Notes under the pieces: generated by a model
The model's input: only the letters and a program-made list of their open reading frames with translations
Database searches by the model: none
What the model was told of the DNA's origin: nothing
In this document: positions 37,758-49,859 of the stretch, in pieces
Layout of the letters: the number at the start of each line of letters is the position of its first letter
How positions within the stretch are numbered: the first letter of the stretch is position 1
Source: Paramecium pentaurelia
Taxonomy: Eukaryota > Ciliophora > Oligohymenophorea > Peniculida > Parameciidae
Assembly (NCBI GenBank): GCA_905183005.1
Contig: CAJJDO010000053.1
Coordinates: 316,165-380,164, forward strand
Direction of reading: 5' to 3'
DNA length: 64,000 nucleotides
Made by a program: the position numbers and the translations under genes

Positions 37758-38251
37758 ATGATAAATAATGTTTATAAAATTACAAATTTAATTAATTTAT
37801 TTTTATCTATTTTAACTTAATAGGATATCAAATTATCATCAAAAATAATATAAATTTAGATATTATATTGTTTACATAATTTAACTTATATGTATTCTTA
37901 ACATTAATAATAATAAGTAAGACATGTCAACCTTAAATTACTGCTTTACTTAATCAAAATGTATTTAAAATATCAATATACCATCTAAAGAGAATATAAG
38001 AAATTATTATTTTTATAAAATATTTGTCCAAATAATATAAATACATTAAAAATTTATCAGGAGACCTATTAATAAAAGATTATGTAAATGAAAACCTATA
38101 TTATAGATGTCAATCATAGATAAGTTTATATAATGGATATGAAGATAATATTAGATTTTATTTAAAGTATATTCATCAAATTATGATTCATAATCATTTG
38201 AATTTATACATTACCAGCTTATATTTGATGAAATAATAATTATTAAATTGA
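37754..38251 (+). CDS. Unassigned ORF overlapping the PES1 stop
   Basis: A frame open from ATG 37754 to TGA 38249-38251 (165 codons). Its first ~50 codons are AT-rich and doubtful; from about 37920 the text looks natural (SGDLLIKDYVNENLYYRC). It may be a small gene with a later start or a piece of a decayed gene, since coding-like text continues downstream of the stop in other frames. No family recognised. Confidence 0.3.
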
Positions 38252-38610
38252 ATAAGGGTTTATTATTCATTTAACTATTTATGCAATCTCCATATTGAGA
38301 AAAGTATAATGATAGAACTATTTAAATATTATTCCTGATTCTAGTTTGTTAGGAAAACATTGTATGATTGTATGTGGGATAAAATGATGGTTAATATAAA
38401 TAAAAAGTATGTAATATTTATATATTTTTCAATATGGAACTTTTTCTTTATTTCAAAATTAGGAACAATAGAATAATAGACAGTAATCAAATGGTATGTT
38501 TTAAATGATGAAATGAGTATATTAGTGAAACATAATCTTTTTTAAATTGAACATTTCAGCTGATTATATTTGTTGAGTTTAGGATATTTATATAAATATT
38601 TAAAATATAA
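38252..38610. other. Spacer with scattered coding-like text
   Basis: Short open pieces on the plus strand (for example RKTLYDCMWDKMMVNINKK near 38350-38400) but no model that holds together. Could be the tail of the preceding remnant plus the promoter of the next gene. Confidence 0.35.
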
Positions 38611-38886
38611 ATGTTATCTGAAGATAATCGTCATCTTTTTGATTAATATAGGTAAACTTTGAAAAGTCATGTATTTGGACCTGAAATAAGTTTAAATTAA
38701 GTGGTAGCTAAGTAATTAGAGGATGATTTAAAGAAAAAGTAGTCAGTTTCATTTAAAGAAGAAGATGATATTATAATAGTTGAAAACTGGAAGGAATATA
38801 ATGTAGATGTGAGTAGTTAAAATTTCCATTAGAAATAAAAACAGAAATCTCATTCTTAATGTTTCAATATTTGCACTACTTTTTGA
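38611..38886 (+). CDS. Small protein with KQSVSF...IVENWKEYN module
   Basis: 91 residues, MLSEDNRHLFDQYRQTLKSH to TGA 38884-38886, with an optional 24-nt GTGAGT...TAG stretch at the 3' end. The core QSVSFKEEDDIIIVENWKEY matches the next gene's QFSEQKTVHIVENWKEF. The S-V-x-F element fits the RVxF docking motif for protein phosphatase 1. Function otherwise unknown. Confidence 0.6.
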
Positions 38887-39031
38887 TTATTTTTATATTA
38901 TATTATAAATAATTCATTTTTAATTAGAATTTATTAGTGTTATTTATTAATTTATAGTTTAAATATTTTTTGGAACAAAGAATTCTGAATATTAATTAAT
39001 TTATATTAACAAGAAAAAAGAATAGTTAAAA

Positions 39032-39283
39032 ATGCCAAACACTTCATTAAATGGTATCACTCAATAAAAAAAATCAGTTTAATTCAGCGAATAAAAAACT
39101 GTTCACATAGTAGAAAACTGGAAAGAATTTAATTATACTCCTAAAGAAATAAAAGTTAAAGATCGATAAATGAAAGTTGAAAAAATAGTTATTAGAACTG
39201 AATTCGAAAATTATATGTTGGAGAAATACAATAAATTTAAATCTGCCCTTAAAGAATTAACTAATTCATGCTCATTTATATGA
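39032..39283 (+). CDS. Small tandem paralogue with KKSVQF...IVENWKEFN module
   Basis: 83 residues, intronless. It starts MPNTSLNGITQQKKSVQFSE and has HIVENWKEFN, then a basic helix ending in KSALKELTNSCSFI. It shares spacing and motif with the gene 146 bp upstream, so they are probably tandem duplicates. K-S-V-Q-F is a good PP1 RVxF candidate; a phosphatase-regulator role is an inference. Confidence 0.65.
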
Positions 39284-39346
39284 GAAATTTTGAGTTTTTA
39301 TTTGTGTAATATTGTACTATTTTTATAATAATTTAAAAATAATTCT

Positions 39347-40498
39347 TCAGTTCTGAAAACTTTTTGAAAATTTTTATGAAGTTGTATTAAGTTATTAACA
39401 AGATTACCTAGTCATAAAGTCTTATATTGCTTAACTTATAGATCCAGTTACTTTTGGAGGAACAAATAACAAAGGCTCTTGTTAATGATATATTTTAGTA
39501 TTGCTGTCCATAATATCAGAACAAACCATTTTTAGTGGAGGATTGTCATAGTTAAAAGTTGAATGATTTTTTTGATGAGTAGTTGTATATTAAAAATCTA
39601 TTTTGTTCTATTTAATATTACTATTAATTAATTATATTTCTTTGACCATATCTACATTGTGAAATATTTTGGCTTAAGGCTTACTTTAATTATTAACTAT
39701 CACTTATTGTCTACTACAAATCATCATATATTATTAATTATAAACAAAATAGAAAATAGCATTTTTATTATTAAATTGTTTTGAAGGATTTATATAAATT
39801 TAACAGTCTAATTTTTATTTTTAACTAAAATTAAAGATAGGTATGTATGTTCTTGAATATATTAATTCTATTTGTAGATCACCATAAACATTATCTATAA
39901 ATGTTTAGTCATAATGACTTAAAATATTTGATGGAATTTCAACTAATTCTGAGTCAAATGATATTGGATTAAATTGAATATTATCTTAACTAAAATGCAA
40001 TGAAATTGAGTGAGATTTCATCTGTGTAAGTATGGTTTTACAACTTAAATAATTAAAACTGATCACTTTATTTTATAACAATGGTAGATCAAATATTCTA
40101 GGAGTTAACTATGATATAGGTTTCATTATAGTAAAATAACCATCTTCTGAATAAGTGGCAATCATAAATTGTAACTAAATTTTTTTGTCTTCTTGATAAG
40201 TATCTGTTATCATATAAGCAAATGATAATTTGAGTTGTTTGATTTATGATTTGATTAATGGTTTTATTGATTTGTATATAATATCAGTTGGTATATAAGA
40301 GCATATATACTTTAATTATGAATTAAGTATGGAGACTTCTTACTATAATTCATTATTTGTATAATGAACTTAAGTGAATAAAAGATGGTTTTCTCTAATT
40401 TAAGTTTGGAATTGTGTAAAGAAATCACTATCTAGTTAAGCAAAAAAAGCAGGAGAATCAGTTTTATTAAATTCATTGAAGGATTGATTCTCTGGCAT
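39347..40498 (-). CDS. Hypothetical protein, 383 aa
   Basis: Intronless 383-residue frame, MPENQSFNEFNKTDSPAFFA to TGA 39347-39349. Rich in Ser, Gln and Ile with beta-like stretches (IYSRTYIPIFNFSQ, NAIFYFVYNQQYMMICSRQ), no signal peptide and no membrane helix. No family recognised. Its stop is 63 bp from the stop of the convergent small gene at 39032-39283. Confidence 0.7.
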
Positions 40499-40918
40499 TT
40501 CTGAGAATTACATTTCTTATTATAGAATAGATGAATAATACTTTCACTATCGCATATGATAAGGGGATATGAGAAGATTTTTAACAATCGTAAAAATTAG
40601 TTCACTTTTTGTTTGCCATCAATTGTTAAATTCATAACTAATTAATATGAATGAGTATGAAAAACTATTATAAATTTAAAAATAAATTATATTATAGGAA
40701 TCTCTATCTTATAAATATATTAATACAGAATAATAACACTATTATAAAGAATATTATAAGAGTTGATATGGAAAGTATGAGCACATTATCAAGAAATAGT
40801 ACATATATATAAATAAGGGTTAAATCAACTAAAATATTAGTTAAAAAGTTAAAAAATTTATATTAATAAAATTATAAAAAAAATAAAAAGAATTTATTAG
40901 TTTTATTAATAGAATTTT
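40499..40918. other. Intergenic spacer, no gene seen
   Basis: 420 bp between two minus-strand genes. AT-rich with no convincing frame; it should hold the promoter of the 39347-40498 gene. One short ATG frame (MANKK) stops at once. Confidence 0.55.
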
Positions 40919-41860
40919 TCAATAACAAAATACTTTCAGAATTTTATTTAATACTTTAGCTTTAACTGGTTATGGAGGATATCTTTCTCCATCTATACTC
41001 AATGGACAATTAGTAATAGGCTCAAATGTATATTCTTTTACTTTTTCATATTTCCAATTTCCTTTTGGCTTTACATTTCCCTATTCATCAATTTCAACAT
41101 GACTGCCATCATATTATTTTAATGATAACTTGACTAATTGTGACCAATCTCCAACTTCAAGATATTATACATCAATATATCCATCATCAATTTTAGCTGC
41201 AGGTGCTGATAGATAATTATCACTTATGTAAGGTATCTTTTATGCTAAAAAATATCTAAACATCATTTATTGATTATTGTATTTTGCTTAATATTTCTTT
41301 TAAAATAATGCTCTCCATGTTCCATAAATATCAAATCTAGCTCCTCCTAAAAATCTAAGTGATTCAGATCCTAAATCAACTTCAGAAATAAAAGCATAGG
41401 CTAAAGATAAAAATGAAACAACTTTTTTTTACTGCATTTCTAATAAAATAAGATCCATTTATCTTGTCATTCCTTTTGCAATTAATAATGCACAACTTTC
41501 TGAATTACATTCTAATTATGATATTTTAGTCAATGTTTTAGCAAATGCATTTCCACTACCACCTGGAAGAACACCAATTGTAATAGATTGTGATATTTAT
41601 TCCCAATCAGGTCTTGCATATAAAGCATTGATAGCTTCATGTGGTAGTCCATCTCCTGATACAAGAACAACTCCATAAATGTTTGAAAGATCTTCCTTCA
41701 ATAAATATTCATGACAATGATTTTGATATTATGTCATTATGACTTGATATTTTACATTGAATTTATCAAGAATTGGTTTAGCTTTATTCCATTCTTTTAA
41801 AGCATGTCCTTTTCCACTTGCTGGATTGACAAAGACTAATAATTATTTTTGAATATCCAT
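40919..41860 (-). CDS. Sphingosine-kinase-like lipid kinase
   Basis: Intronless, 313 residues. The DAGK catalytic fold is clear: LLVFVNPASGKGHALK (nucleotide loop), VVLVSGDGLPHEAINAL and GVLPGGSGNAFAKTL, then MDLILLEMQQK, SLAYAFISEVDLGSE and RFLGGARFDIYGTW, the order seen in sphingosine kinases. The C-terminal part carries the IDDGYIDV and PLSIDGERY strands. It should phosphorylate sphingoid bases (or a related lipid) to the 1-phosphate. The length is short for animal SPHKs but complete for the catalytic core. The gene starts 25 bp from the stop of the upstream MORN gene. Confidence 0.9.
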
Positions 41861-41885
41861 TATATTAGTTTATAATTTATAATAA

Positions 41886-42488
41886 TCAATATTTCTCTAT
41901 TAGTTTATCATTTTGCCATATCCCAGATATTTTCTCATTTTTTTTATAGAGAGTTCCAATTCCATTTTTTTGATTTTTTTCAAAATTACCTACAAAATAA
42001 GAGTCATCCTCATAATATTCTATTCCAGCTCCATTTTTTAATCCATTTTTAAATTGCCCTTGATATGATAACTTGCCTTCTTAATAAAATTTTCCAAATC
42101 CATGATATACATTATTTCGCCATTCACCCTCATATTCAAGTTCATTTGTAAAATATGAACCAACTCCTTCTTTCTAATTTCCATTCATTTAACCTACGTA
42201 ACGATAATTTTATCCTCGAATGGTAATAGGGGTATCTGAACGAAGTCTTGATAAAGAATTAGAGGATGCATTTAGATTTTAAATTTTCGGTTGAATTAAT
42301 CTATAATCAAATTCTCTAAGAGATAATAGAAAAATATTAAAACCTTTTTGGATTTCTTTAAGGTGATTATTATGTAGCATTTCTATCTATATTTCTAGCA
42401 GGAAAGTTACCCTAAGGAAGTGAACGGTCTTTTAGATATATGAAGATATTATACAATCAATATTGGTATTCATAGGATTAGTATTCAT
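41886..42488 (-). CDS. MORN-repeat protein, short form
   Basis: 192 residues after a 24-nt intron at 42387-42410. About five MORN-like units follow residue 75 (YRYVGQMNGNQKEGVGSYF, YEGEWRNNVYHGFGKFY and so on) and run to the C-terminus. Unlike the other two MORN proteins here it lacks an MGxC start and begins MNTNPMNTNIDC. Start choice: two in-frame ATGs (42488 and 42473) precede the intron; the first was taken. Confidence 0.8.
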
Positions 42489-42529
42489 TAATGATTTAAA
42501 TATCAATAAAATTTATATATATTATAAAA

Positions 42530-43209
42530 TCAATTTTATTGATGAGTTTACATACCAGCAATATCTTTAATTTTCTTCATGATTTGAGGATCAGTATCAT
42601 TATCCCATTAAGCCAATTATATTCTCTCTTACATTTTATCAAGAGTATCCTTAGAATGATAATTTCAACATAATACTTTAAGCATTCTAGCAAATTCAGC
42701 TGACATCTCTTCAATTTTACGTTTCAATTCACTAATTTCATCATCTTTCTTCTTTAATCTATATTCATAATCTTTAACCATATCTTATATATATTATTCT
42801 TTATTCTCTAAAATTAATCAAATGAATAATTTACTAATTATTTCTTCTTTTTCTACATCAGTTGATCTTAAATCTGTAATTTATTTAAGTAATTCTTCCT
42901 ACATTTATTTATATTATCTAGTCATATCAGATCTATATTATTAATAAATAATCTTAATACACAATGCAAAATAATTTATCTTTCTCTTTCTTCAAATCAT
43001 TTTCCATTTCCATCACTCTTGCTCTGATTTCATTCTCAGCTGATTTTGCTTTATCTCCTCTTTCTTATTCCTCCACTAATATTTGAATTAATATTTCTAC
43101 CAAAACGAGTCTAAAGTGCTCTACATTTATGTTCTAATACCATAACCTTTTCTTCTTCTTCTCTCTCTCCATCATCTCCTCCCTTCTTCTTATTTCCTTT
43201 CTTTGACAT
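42530..43209 (-). CDS. DRC12/CCDC153-like axonemal coiled-coil protein
   Basis: 190 residues after four introns (42650-42676, 42808-42834, 42933-42960, 43076-43100; 27, 27, 28 and 25 nt). Starts MSKKGNKKKGGDDG, then is almost wholly coiled coil: RARVMEMENDLKKEKDKL, DMTRQYKQMQEELLKQI, AEFARMLKDTLDKMQERI and WDNDTDPQIMKKI. This matches CCDC153, reported as nexin-dynein regulatory complex subunit DRC12. Intron phase across MLK|DTLDKM supports the 27-nt intron ending AAG. Expected site is the ciliary axoneme. Only 27 bp from the TRAPPC8 stop. Confidence 0.8.
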
Positions 43210-43236
43210 ATTAATATTATATATTTAATATATATT

Positions 43237-46200
43237 TCATATAATTTTTATTATAACTGTTTCATGATCAATTGAGTAATACTCGTTTTACTATTTATTA
43301 TGCATAGTCAATCTAAATCTACTTAAATCATAGACTCCTTTCTCTGTAAAAACACTTTCCAAATTCAGTACCTTCATCTCCTATGGCTTCAAAGTTATTT
43401 GATGTTACAATATGCCTTCCCACAAAAAGAATGGCTATTAAATATCATTTATTGACCTTATTAATTATTTTATTGTACTTTAAAGGTTCATCCCCATTAA
43501 ATAATGTCACAGTAAAACTTATTGGCTCTACATACTTAGTATTTTTGAAACTTATCTTTATTGGAACCATTGTAATCATACTCTAATGTTATACTTCAAA
43601 TGGAGCAGTGATAGAAAAAGACATAGGGAATTCTTTCACATCTCTATGTAAATAATTTTATTGCAAAACTGGCAATTCGTGTAATCCATAAACTATTTCA
43701 TCTTCTAATCTATATGTCCATCTTGCTATAATAAATAATGGGAATTCTTCCATTTTTTAATTAGACAATTTCTAATAAAAAACATTGAAATAATGTTATA
43801 TATCCAAATTTACAAAATCTAATGCAACATCTGCAGGAATACCTTGATCACCCAATATTATCTCATTAAAATTATCACCTTCTCTATAGAATCTCTCCTT
43901 TAGTCTATTTTGATATTCTTCATATCTATAATCCTTTGTTTAAATCTTTTTTAACTTAAAAGTAGTTAACAGAAATGGATCACCACTTGATTGATAAGGA
44001 ACATCAAAATATTTCCAATTTTCATTCAAACATAGAATTCTATCAAATTTTAAATTGCCTTTCCCTCCAAAATAATCCTATACTTATAATGTAAATTTCC
44101 AATAATCTACAATTAAATCTGTTTATAATGATATCTTAAAACTAGGGTCTACTTTCATTGGAATTTCCAATTTTTAAACTCTAATTCCTCCACTCTAACC
44201 TTATTAATATTTAAATAACAATTAACCAACAAACTCTTCCTAAAAACTGCATCTTAAATAAAATTAATATTCCAAAACTTAAAATGCACTTAAAATTATC
44301 TTTTTCTCTTCAAATCCAAAATGATAAGGTATAATAGGTGTTATATGAATTACAATTTCTTCAGGATTCTTGTTTGTAAATTTAAAAAGAATAGGTCTTA
44401 TTTCACCATAAGCAATTATTGGTTTAGTATAATATTCAATATCAATTGGAATAAATTTAGGAAACACTTTAAACTTATTGTAAAAATTTACACTCTTCTT
44501 TTTTGATTGATCTTTAGCATCATAATTAATTGATATTTAAGCAGGAATGTTAAGAAAATTCCATTACAAACCTGTTATTATTAAATATCCTGCTTATGGA
44601 GGGGTTATAGATACTTCTATGTATTCTTATACTGCTCTCTAAAAAGGTATATCTTTTATTTCTAATGTATTTATTTTTGTAAGTATATATTCTTTTTCAT
44701 TATTTGCTTCTAAATCTAAAAGATTCTCTTTAAGTGTGTAAAATTGATACATAACTTATAAACCATTTATATAACTGGGCACTTTGAGAGGTAAATTAAT
44801 AAAAAATCGTAATGTTATTGTATCTTCAGCAAAACATTATCTTCCAAATTTATTAATTTTGTCAATAAGATCTGTAATTTTATCAGCATTTAGAATACAT
44901 GGGGATTTATTAAAACATGTAATTCTTTCTTCTAAATAGATGGAATCAAAACTTCTAATTGATGCATCTTCAAAAAAGGATTCATTCTTTGAAACTGTAT
45001 TCCATAAATTCTTAAATTTTTATTTAATATTAGTAAGAACAATTGAATCTAATACATCTTAACCATGTGTTAACATATCTACAGGTCCTTTGACAATTGG
45101 AATTTTAAGATTTGTATTAGATTATGTAAAATATTTTCTCCTATAATCTTAAAGTTATTCAATTGATGTATATGCTTTTTTCCAATCTACAACTAATTGA
45201 TTATGCAATTCCAATGTCTATCTTTCATTTAATTAATTGAATGCCAATTTAAATGAATCAATAGCTTCTTGAATTCTTTGATTTTCTAAACAATTAGCCC
45301 CTATATGACCTTCCAACCAAAATAATAATGGAACCCATTTTGATTATTAATATAATTATTCAACTATTTTAAAACATCTTAATGCATGTTTTTTAAAATT
45401 CTCTGATTCATATTTATTAGCAACCAAAGTTAAATTATGAGCAAATTTTCTAAATTCTGGAGGATCTAATCTTAAATGAATGAATGCAATTTATTCATAT
45501 ACCAATATTTAATATACTACAAAATAATCTTTTTTTGTAGTACTACCTAAATCCTTAAAATAACGATGAAATCTTTAAAGAAAATAAATTTATTCTTTAC
45601 TATATTTTCCAAACATATGAATTGTAATAATATAAAAAAACATTACTCTTAACATATATGGAAAATGAACAATTTTATGATATCCAACTTAAATTTCATC
45701 AAAAATATTCTTTAAATTATCTATTTTTTATTATGCCAATAATCTAGAATATAAATAATACTCAGTTGCATATAAATTAGCAATAGTTGTATTAGTTTTA
45801 TTATTTTTAAGTTCTGTTATAAGTCCTTTATAATAAGTGGCAGCACTTTCATAATCATTCATCAAAAAATGATTGTCACCCAAAAATCTCAAAAGTTATT
45901 CTCTTTAACTCATTTTATATTCAGTTTCAGTTTATTAACCTGTTCTTGTATTGAAAATACTTGTCAAAAATGTATCAAATGTTTTCTATTTCATTTCTTA
46001 ATAAAGTTATGTTTATATATTTATTTGTCTCTCTAAAATAATCACTGCTTATTATAATATGATTTCCTCAATAACTTATCTATATATTTTAGTCCATTAT
46101 TCATCTAATATTCCTAAAGGATGTTTAGGAACTTCACCATCATAATTGTATCTCTAATATGAAAATCTAGACCAATGAGTTTATTCAATTGGATTAGGTA

Positions 46201-46876
46201 AATTGTATTTTAGTGTATATGCTCTAAATTTACTAAATTCTTTAAATATTAAATCAAGAGATTCATATTATACTATTTCTTAAGCATCATTCAATATTAT
46301 GATCACTTTACTCACCATATCCAAATCATTAAGATTATTCTTAAAAATCATCTTAATCAAACCATTTGAATCATTTCTAATTTTATGGATCTCTTATATC
46401 AAATTTTTCTCTTATCCACTTACTATATAAAATAATACAATTGGATGATCTAAAAAATTATAATGATATTAGAATCCTAAACAATCTCCAACTACTTATT
46501 ACAATTACTAGAACCCAGCCATCTTATTTTAATCACAAATTTAATCTAAAACTTGTTTGCTACAATTCCTTGAGATTTAAACTTAATCCACAAATTGAGT
46601 ATCCTCCAATAAAAGACGCGAATACTTGTCCAACTTTACATTTCCAATCTAATCATATTCTTTCAAATCTAATAATTTTATATTAAGCTCTTTTTCTTTC
46701 TCTCTCAAACCCAATTTCAATCTTTACAATTTTCTAGGTAGAAATGGTCTTAAAAATTCAGCAGGAGTTATTTAATATCGACTAAGAAGGGCTGCCTGTA
46801 TGAAATCAGATGAAATCACCATACCCTTATATTAATGGCAAGCTTGATTAAAGAGTTCTAGCTATGTAATATTCAT
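43237..46876 (-). CDS. TRAPPC8/Trs85-like TRAPP subunit
   Basis: 1,205 residues after a single 22-nt intron (43457-43478). The N-terminus (MNITQLELFNQACHQYKGMV) and middle TPR-like helical region with WVPLLFWLEGHIGANCL fit the Trs85/TRAPPC8 family. The C-terminal half is beta-rich, including ASIRSFDSIYLEERITCF and PFFLWEGILQHQITLKPQEM, and ends with FTEKGVYDLSRFRLTMHNK, typical of the TRAPPC8 trunk-like end. TRAPPC8 defines the Rab1-GEF TRAPP III complex in autophagy and secretion. A second TRAPP subunit, Bet3, lies at 57284. Start 46876 is the first ATG after an AT-rich spacer. Confidence 0.82.
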
Positions 46877-48110
46877 ATATTTATTAAATTATGTTTTATA
46901 AATACCTCATTCTTTTTGGAATAATCGTTATTGATTTTCTTATATATTTAATTTAAATACTAATGCTCTTTTGAAGTTTAAAGACCTGACTGATAAATAA
47001 ATTAAATTTCTTTATTAGATCATTTTTAGTATTATTCTATACCAATAATAATGAGAAACACTACCTAATACATAATTTATTGTATATATATTAAATAGAA
47101 ATACAAGATTAAAATGTATATAATAATAATAATATTATTCTAATAAAAATTATACATTATTTATATTAAATTTTTTAATTTTACTACAAATTTAATGATC
47201 ATATAAGTTGTCTCTAAATCTATATTTTAATCTAAATAGGTATCTAATTATTAAATATTCCTAACTTTATAATTAATTATACTTTAGAAATTTTAAATAT
47301 TATGCATGGTTAAACTTATAAAGGATTTTATAATTTCTTTATAAGCTAAATATGTCATTTTTATGACAATTTTTCATTCCTGATAATAAATTTTTTTTAT
47401 TTAAAGCATTCAGCTCATATGATGAAGATATCTCATACAAAAAATGATATTCATTATTTTTTAAAACAAAGTTTGCTTTATATTTTAGAAAATGTATTCT
47501 ACTATTTTAAGTATTAATTTGCAATTATTGCTACTTATTCTGATTAAAACTCATTTAAATCTTATTTGAATGTGTGATTTTAGATGTATCAAAAATCATT
47601 AAACATTCTATTAATTAAAATTTGCTTTACTTTCTTCTGTTATTAATTAATTAAATAGTAGATATCCAAAAACTATTTGTCTAATATTTTTATTAGAAGT
47701 TTAAAAGTGATTTAAAAATGAGTAAATTATATGTTATTATAATAACCTAAAGATTGCAAATCAAAAATTACTATTATTTCTAAAATTTAAATTGGAGATA
47801 GAAACAAAATCTTAATATATTAAAATTAATTTTCTAAAAAATTTATTGTATTTATAAAATCCTGAAGTTATACTATATCTAGTAAGAATATTAATATATG
47901 CTTAATTATTCTATTTTAATTAGATTATTTTTTACTCTTATTTTAAATTAGTTAATTATAATTCAAATAGAAAATAAATTAAGTTTTTTAAATGTATTTA
48001 TTAAAAGTATGAACAATTTTATTAACATTTAATTAGTATTTCTTTCATTTGTATATAAAATTAATTTAATATAACAATATATGAATGAATATTAAAAATA
48101 ATTAATTATT
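46877..48110. other. Long AT-rich spacer, no gene seen
   Basis: 1.2 kb between the TRAPPC8 start (minus) and a small plus-strand gene. Only short low-complexity frames; no tRNA-like or strongly paired element was noticed. Unusually long for this region. Confidence 0.55.
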
Positions 48111-48308
48111 ATGAGTGATTAATAATAACTTAAATAAGAAGTCCTGAGCAATGAAGTTTATAAAACTTGCTTCAAAATACTTCCAGTTAATGCTTCATAG
48201 GATGAATTCAAGAAATGCATGGGAAATTATATTCAATCTTATGAAATCATATAATAGGCTTTTGAATAGTTTTTCAAGAAACCCAAGTTTCCCTAATAAT
48301 AATAATGA
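48111..48308 (+). CDS. Small protein, 65 aa
   Basis: Intronless. Starts MSDQQQLKQEVLSNEVYKTC and contains CFKILPVNASQDEFKKCMGN followed by an amphipathic helix YIQSYEIIQQAFEQFF. The two Cys-bearing helices recall small Tim chaperones but only one Cys of each CX3C pair is present, so that assignment is weak. Its stop lies ~50 bp from the convergent zinc-finger gene. Confidence 0.5.
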
Positions 48309-48356
48309 GTATAAAAATATCTATAAAAACATTAAAATATATTCTAATATGAATTA

Positions 48357-49361
48357 TCAAGCCTATTTATATTCTTTAAATAAATCGATCAAGGAACCAA
48401 AATTATATCTGACAACCTGATGCAATATTTATTCATCGTTTTGGCTATGCTTTTATTTCAATTTCAAAATGCATTCCTAAGAGAATTACATTTGTTTCTT
48501 AATCTTATTAAGTAATAAAGTCTTCTTCATTGACTACCTTAATTCCTATGATATACCTATTATTATTTCTTCTTTTTTGGATCTAATTGTTAAAACTTCA
48601 CTTAAAACATTTCTCTGATTATATTCTTCTTTTTCGAATATTGTTTCTTAATCTTCTTAGTGTTCTCTATTATATGTGCATATTTATTGCAACTCTCCAC
48701 TGAGTCATTGGAAATAAATTAATCGGAATCCATATGATTTATATTTGAGCATCGACTACACATACATTATTTACTTTTAATAGGACAACTCCAATCAGGT
48801 CTAAGTAATATCTTTATTGGGTTGATCTAATTGATTATATTCAACTTTTACTTTAAATTTAAACATTAAACAATCAAAGCAAAATCCATGTCTGCAATCT
48901 GTTGATTTATAATTACTGAAACAATAATAACACATTTTCCCATTTTTATTGCAATAATGGCAAAAACCTTGTTTTGTAATAGAGCCTACCTAATCTCTAA
49001 TCTATTATTCTGATAATATTTTTATGTTTGTCTTTTGCATTTCCATCTATTATTACATGATTGGATTATTTTGTTATTTAACTACTTATTACTTCTATTA
49101 TTTGATATCTTATTCTTTTGTTTTAGGTTGATTACATTTAATTCTCTACTATTATTATTATTATTATTGTTATTATTATTATTATTATTATTATCCAATA
49201 TTATATTAATACATAGCTGGATTCTATGGATTCATATAATAAAATTAAGCAGGTTAAATTTATTGAGGGAAAACATAATTTGGAGGTGGATGTGGGTACA
49301 TGTATTATTAAGGATACATATACCCTTATTAATTATAGATAAAGTTGTTTTAAGTGTGCAT
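48357..49361 (-). CDS. CDCA7-like 4CXXC-R1 zinc-finger protein with poly-Gln tract
   Basis: The start used is MHTQNNFIYNQQ; the frame stays open further upstream to about 49793, so the N-terminus may be longer. A Tyr/Pro/Gln region and a long Gln run precede the zinc domain: CHYCNKNGKMCYYC, TDCRHGFCFDCLMF, then a 25-nt intron (48827-48851) and WSCPIKSKQCMCSRC, the order of the 4CXXC-R1 domain of CDCA7. CDCA7 recruits the HELLS remodeler in other eukaryotes. The C-terminal end is not settled: after about 48700 all three frames are open, with stops at 48527-48529 or 48357-48359. Confidence 0.75.
49150..49193. repeat. TTA/TAA microsatellite encoding poly-Gln
   Basis: TTA triplets on plus, TAA on the coding strand. 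Under the ciliate code this is a Gln run in the 4CXXC protein; under the standard code it would be a row of stops. Confidence 0.9.
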
Positions 49362-49859
49362 TTTTGTATTATTATAATATTAATATTAATAATAATTATT
49401 TATTATTAAATCATAATTAGAAAAATTTAAAAATTAAGATAAAATCCTTTATTCTTAGTTATTATAATTATTTAGTTGTGAATACTTATATTATTTCTTA
49501 ATTTCTATATATGCTAGTATTTAGATTAATAAGATTTTGTTTTCTCCTTCTATAATTTCTTAATTAAATAATAATTATTCTAAATTAAATTAGTATTATT
49601 ATTTTGTGTCTAAATTTTTTATTTTCCTCATAGCTTCTCCTATTATTAGAAATATTTTGTTTTATATAATTTTTAACGATAAAGCCTAAGTAATTCTTAT
49701 TCTAAACTTTATAAAGAGTACAAAATTTTAGATCTATAAAATTAATACAATTTATTCCTTTTAATATTTATTTGAATAATTTTCTGGAAGCATTTTTAGT
49801 ATTTAATTAACATTTCAAATTCAAATCAATTAATTAAATTAAATTTTATATATAGGCAT

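Noticed and set aside
41400..41441. Possible intron in the sphingosine-kinase gene (GTAAAA...TTTAG)
   Set aside because: The stretch reads in frame as MQQKKVVSFLSLAYAFI, matching the conserved strand of the family, so it is exon.
43320..43360. 28-nt GTACTG...ACAG intron at the TRAPPC8 3' end
   Set aside because: Using the upstream 22-nt intron (43457-43478) instead gives a conserved continuous C-terminus ending in GVYDLSRFRL, so no intron is needed here.
48111..48308. Small Tim chaperone
   Set aside because: Only one Cys per helix instead of the twin CX3C motif, so the assignment was not made.
49035..49409. Leu-rich plus-strand ORF
   Set aside because: It is the antisense of the TAA/Gln repeat of the 4CXXC gene; the poly-Leu run comes from the microsatellite.
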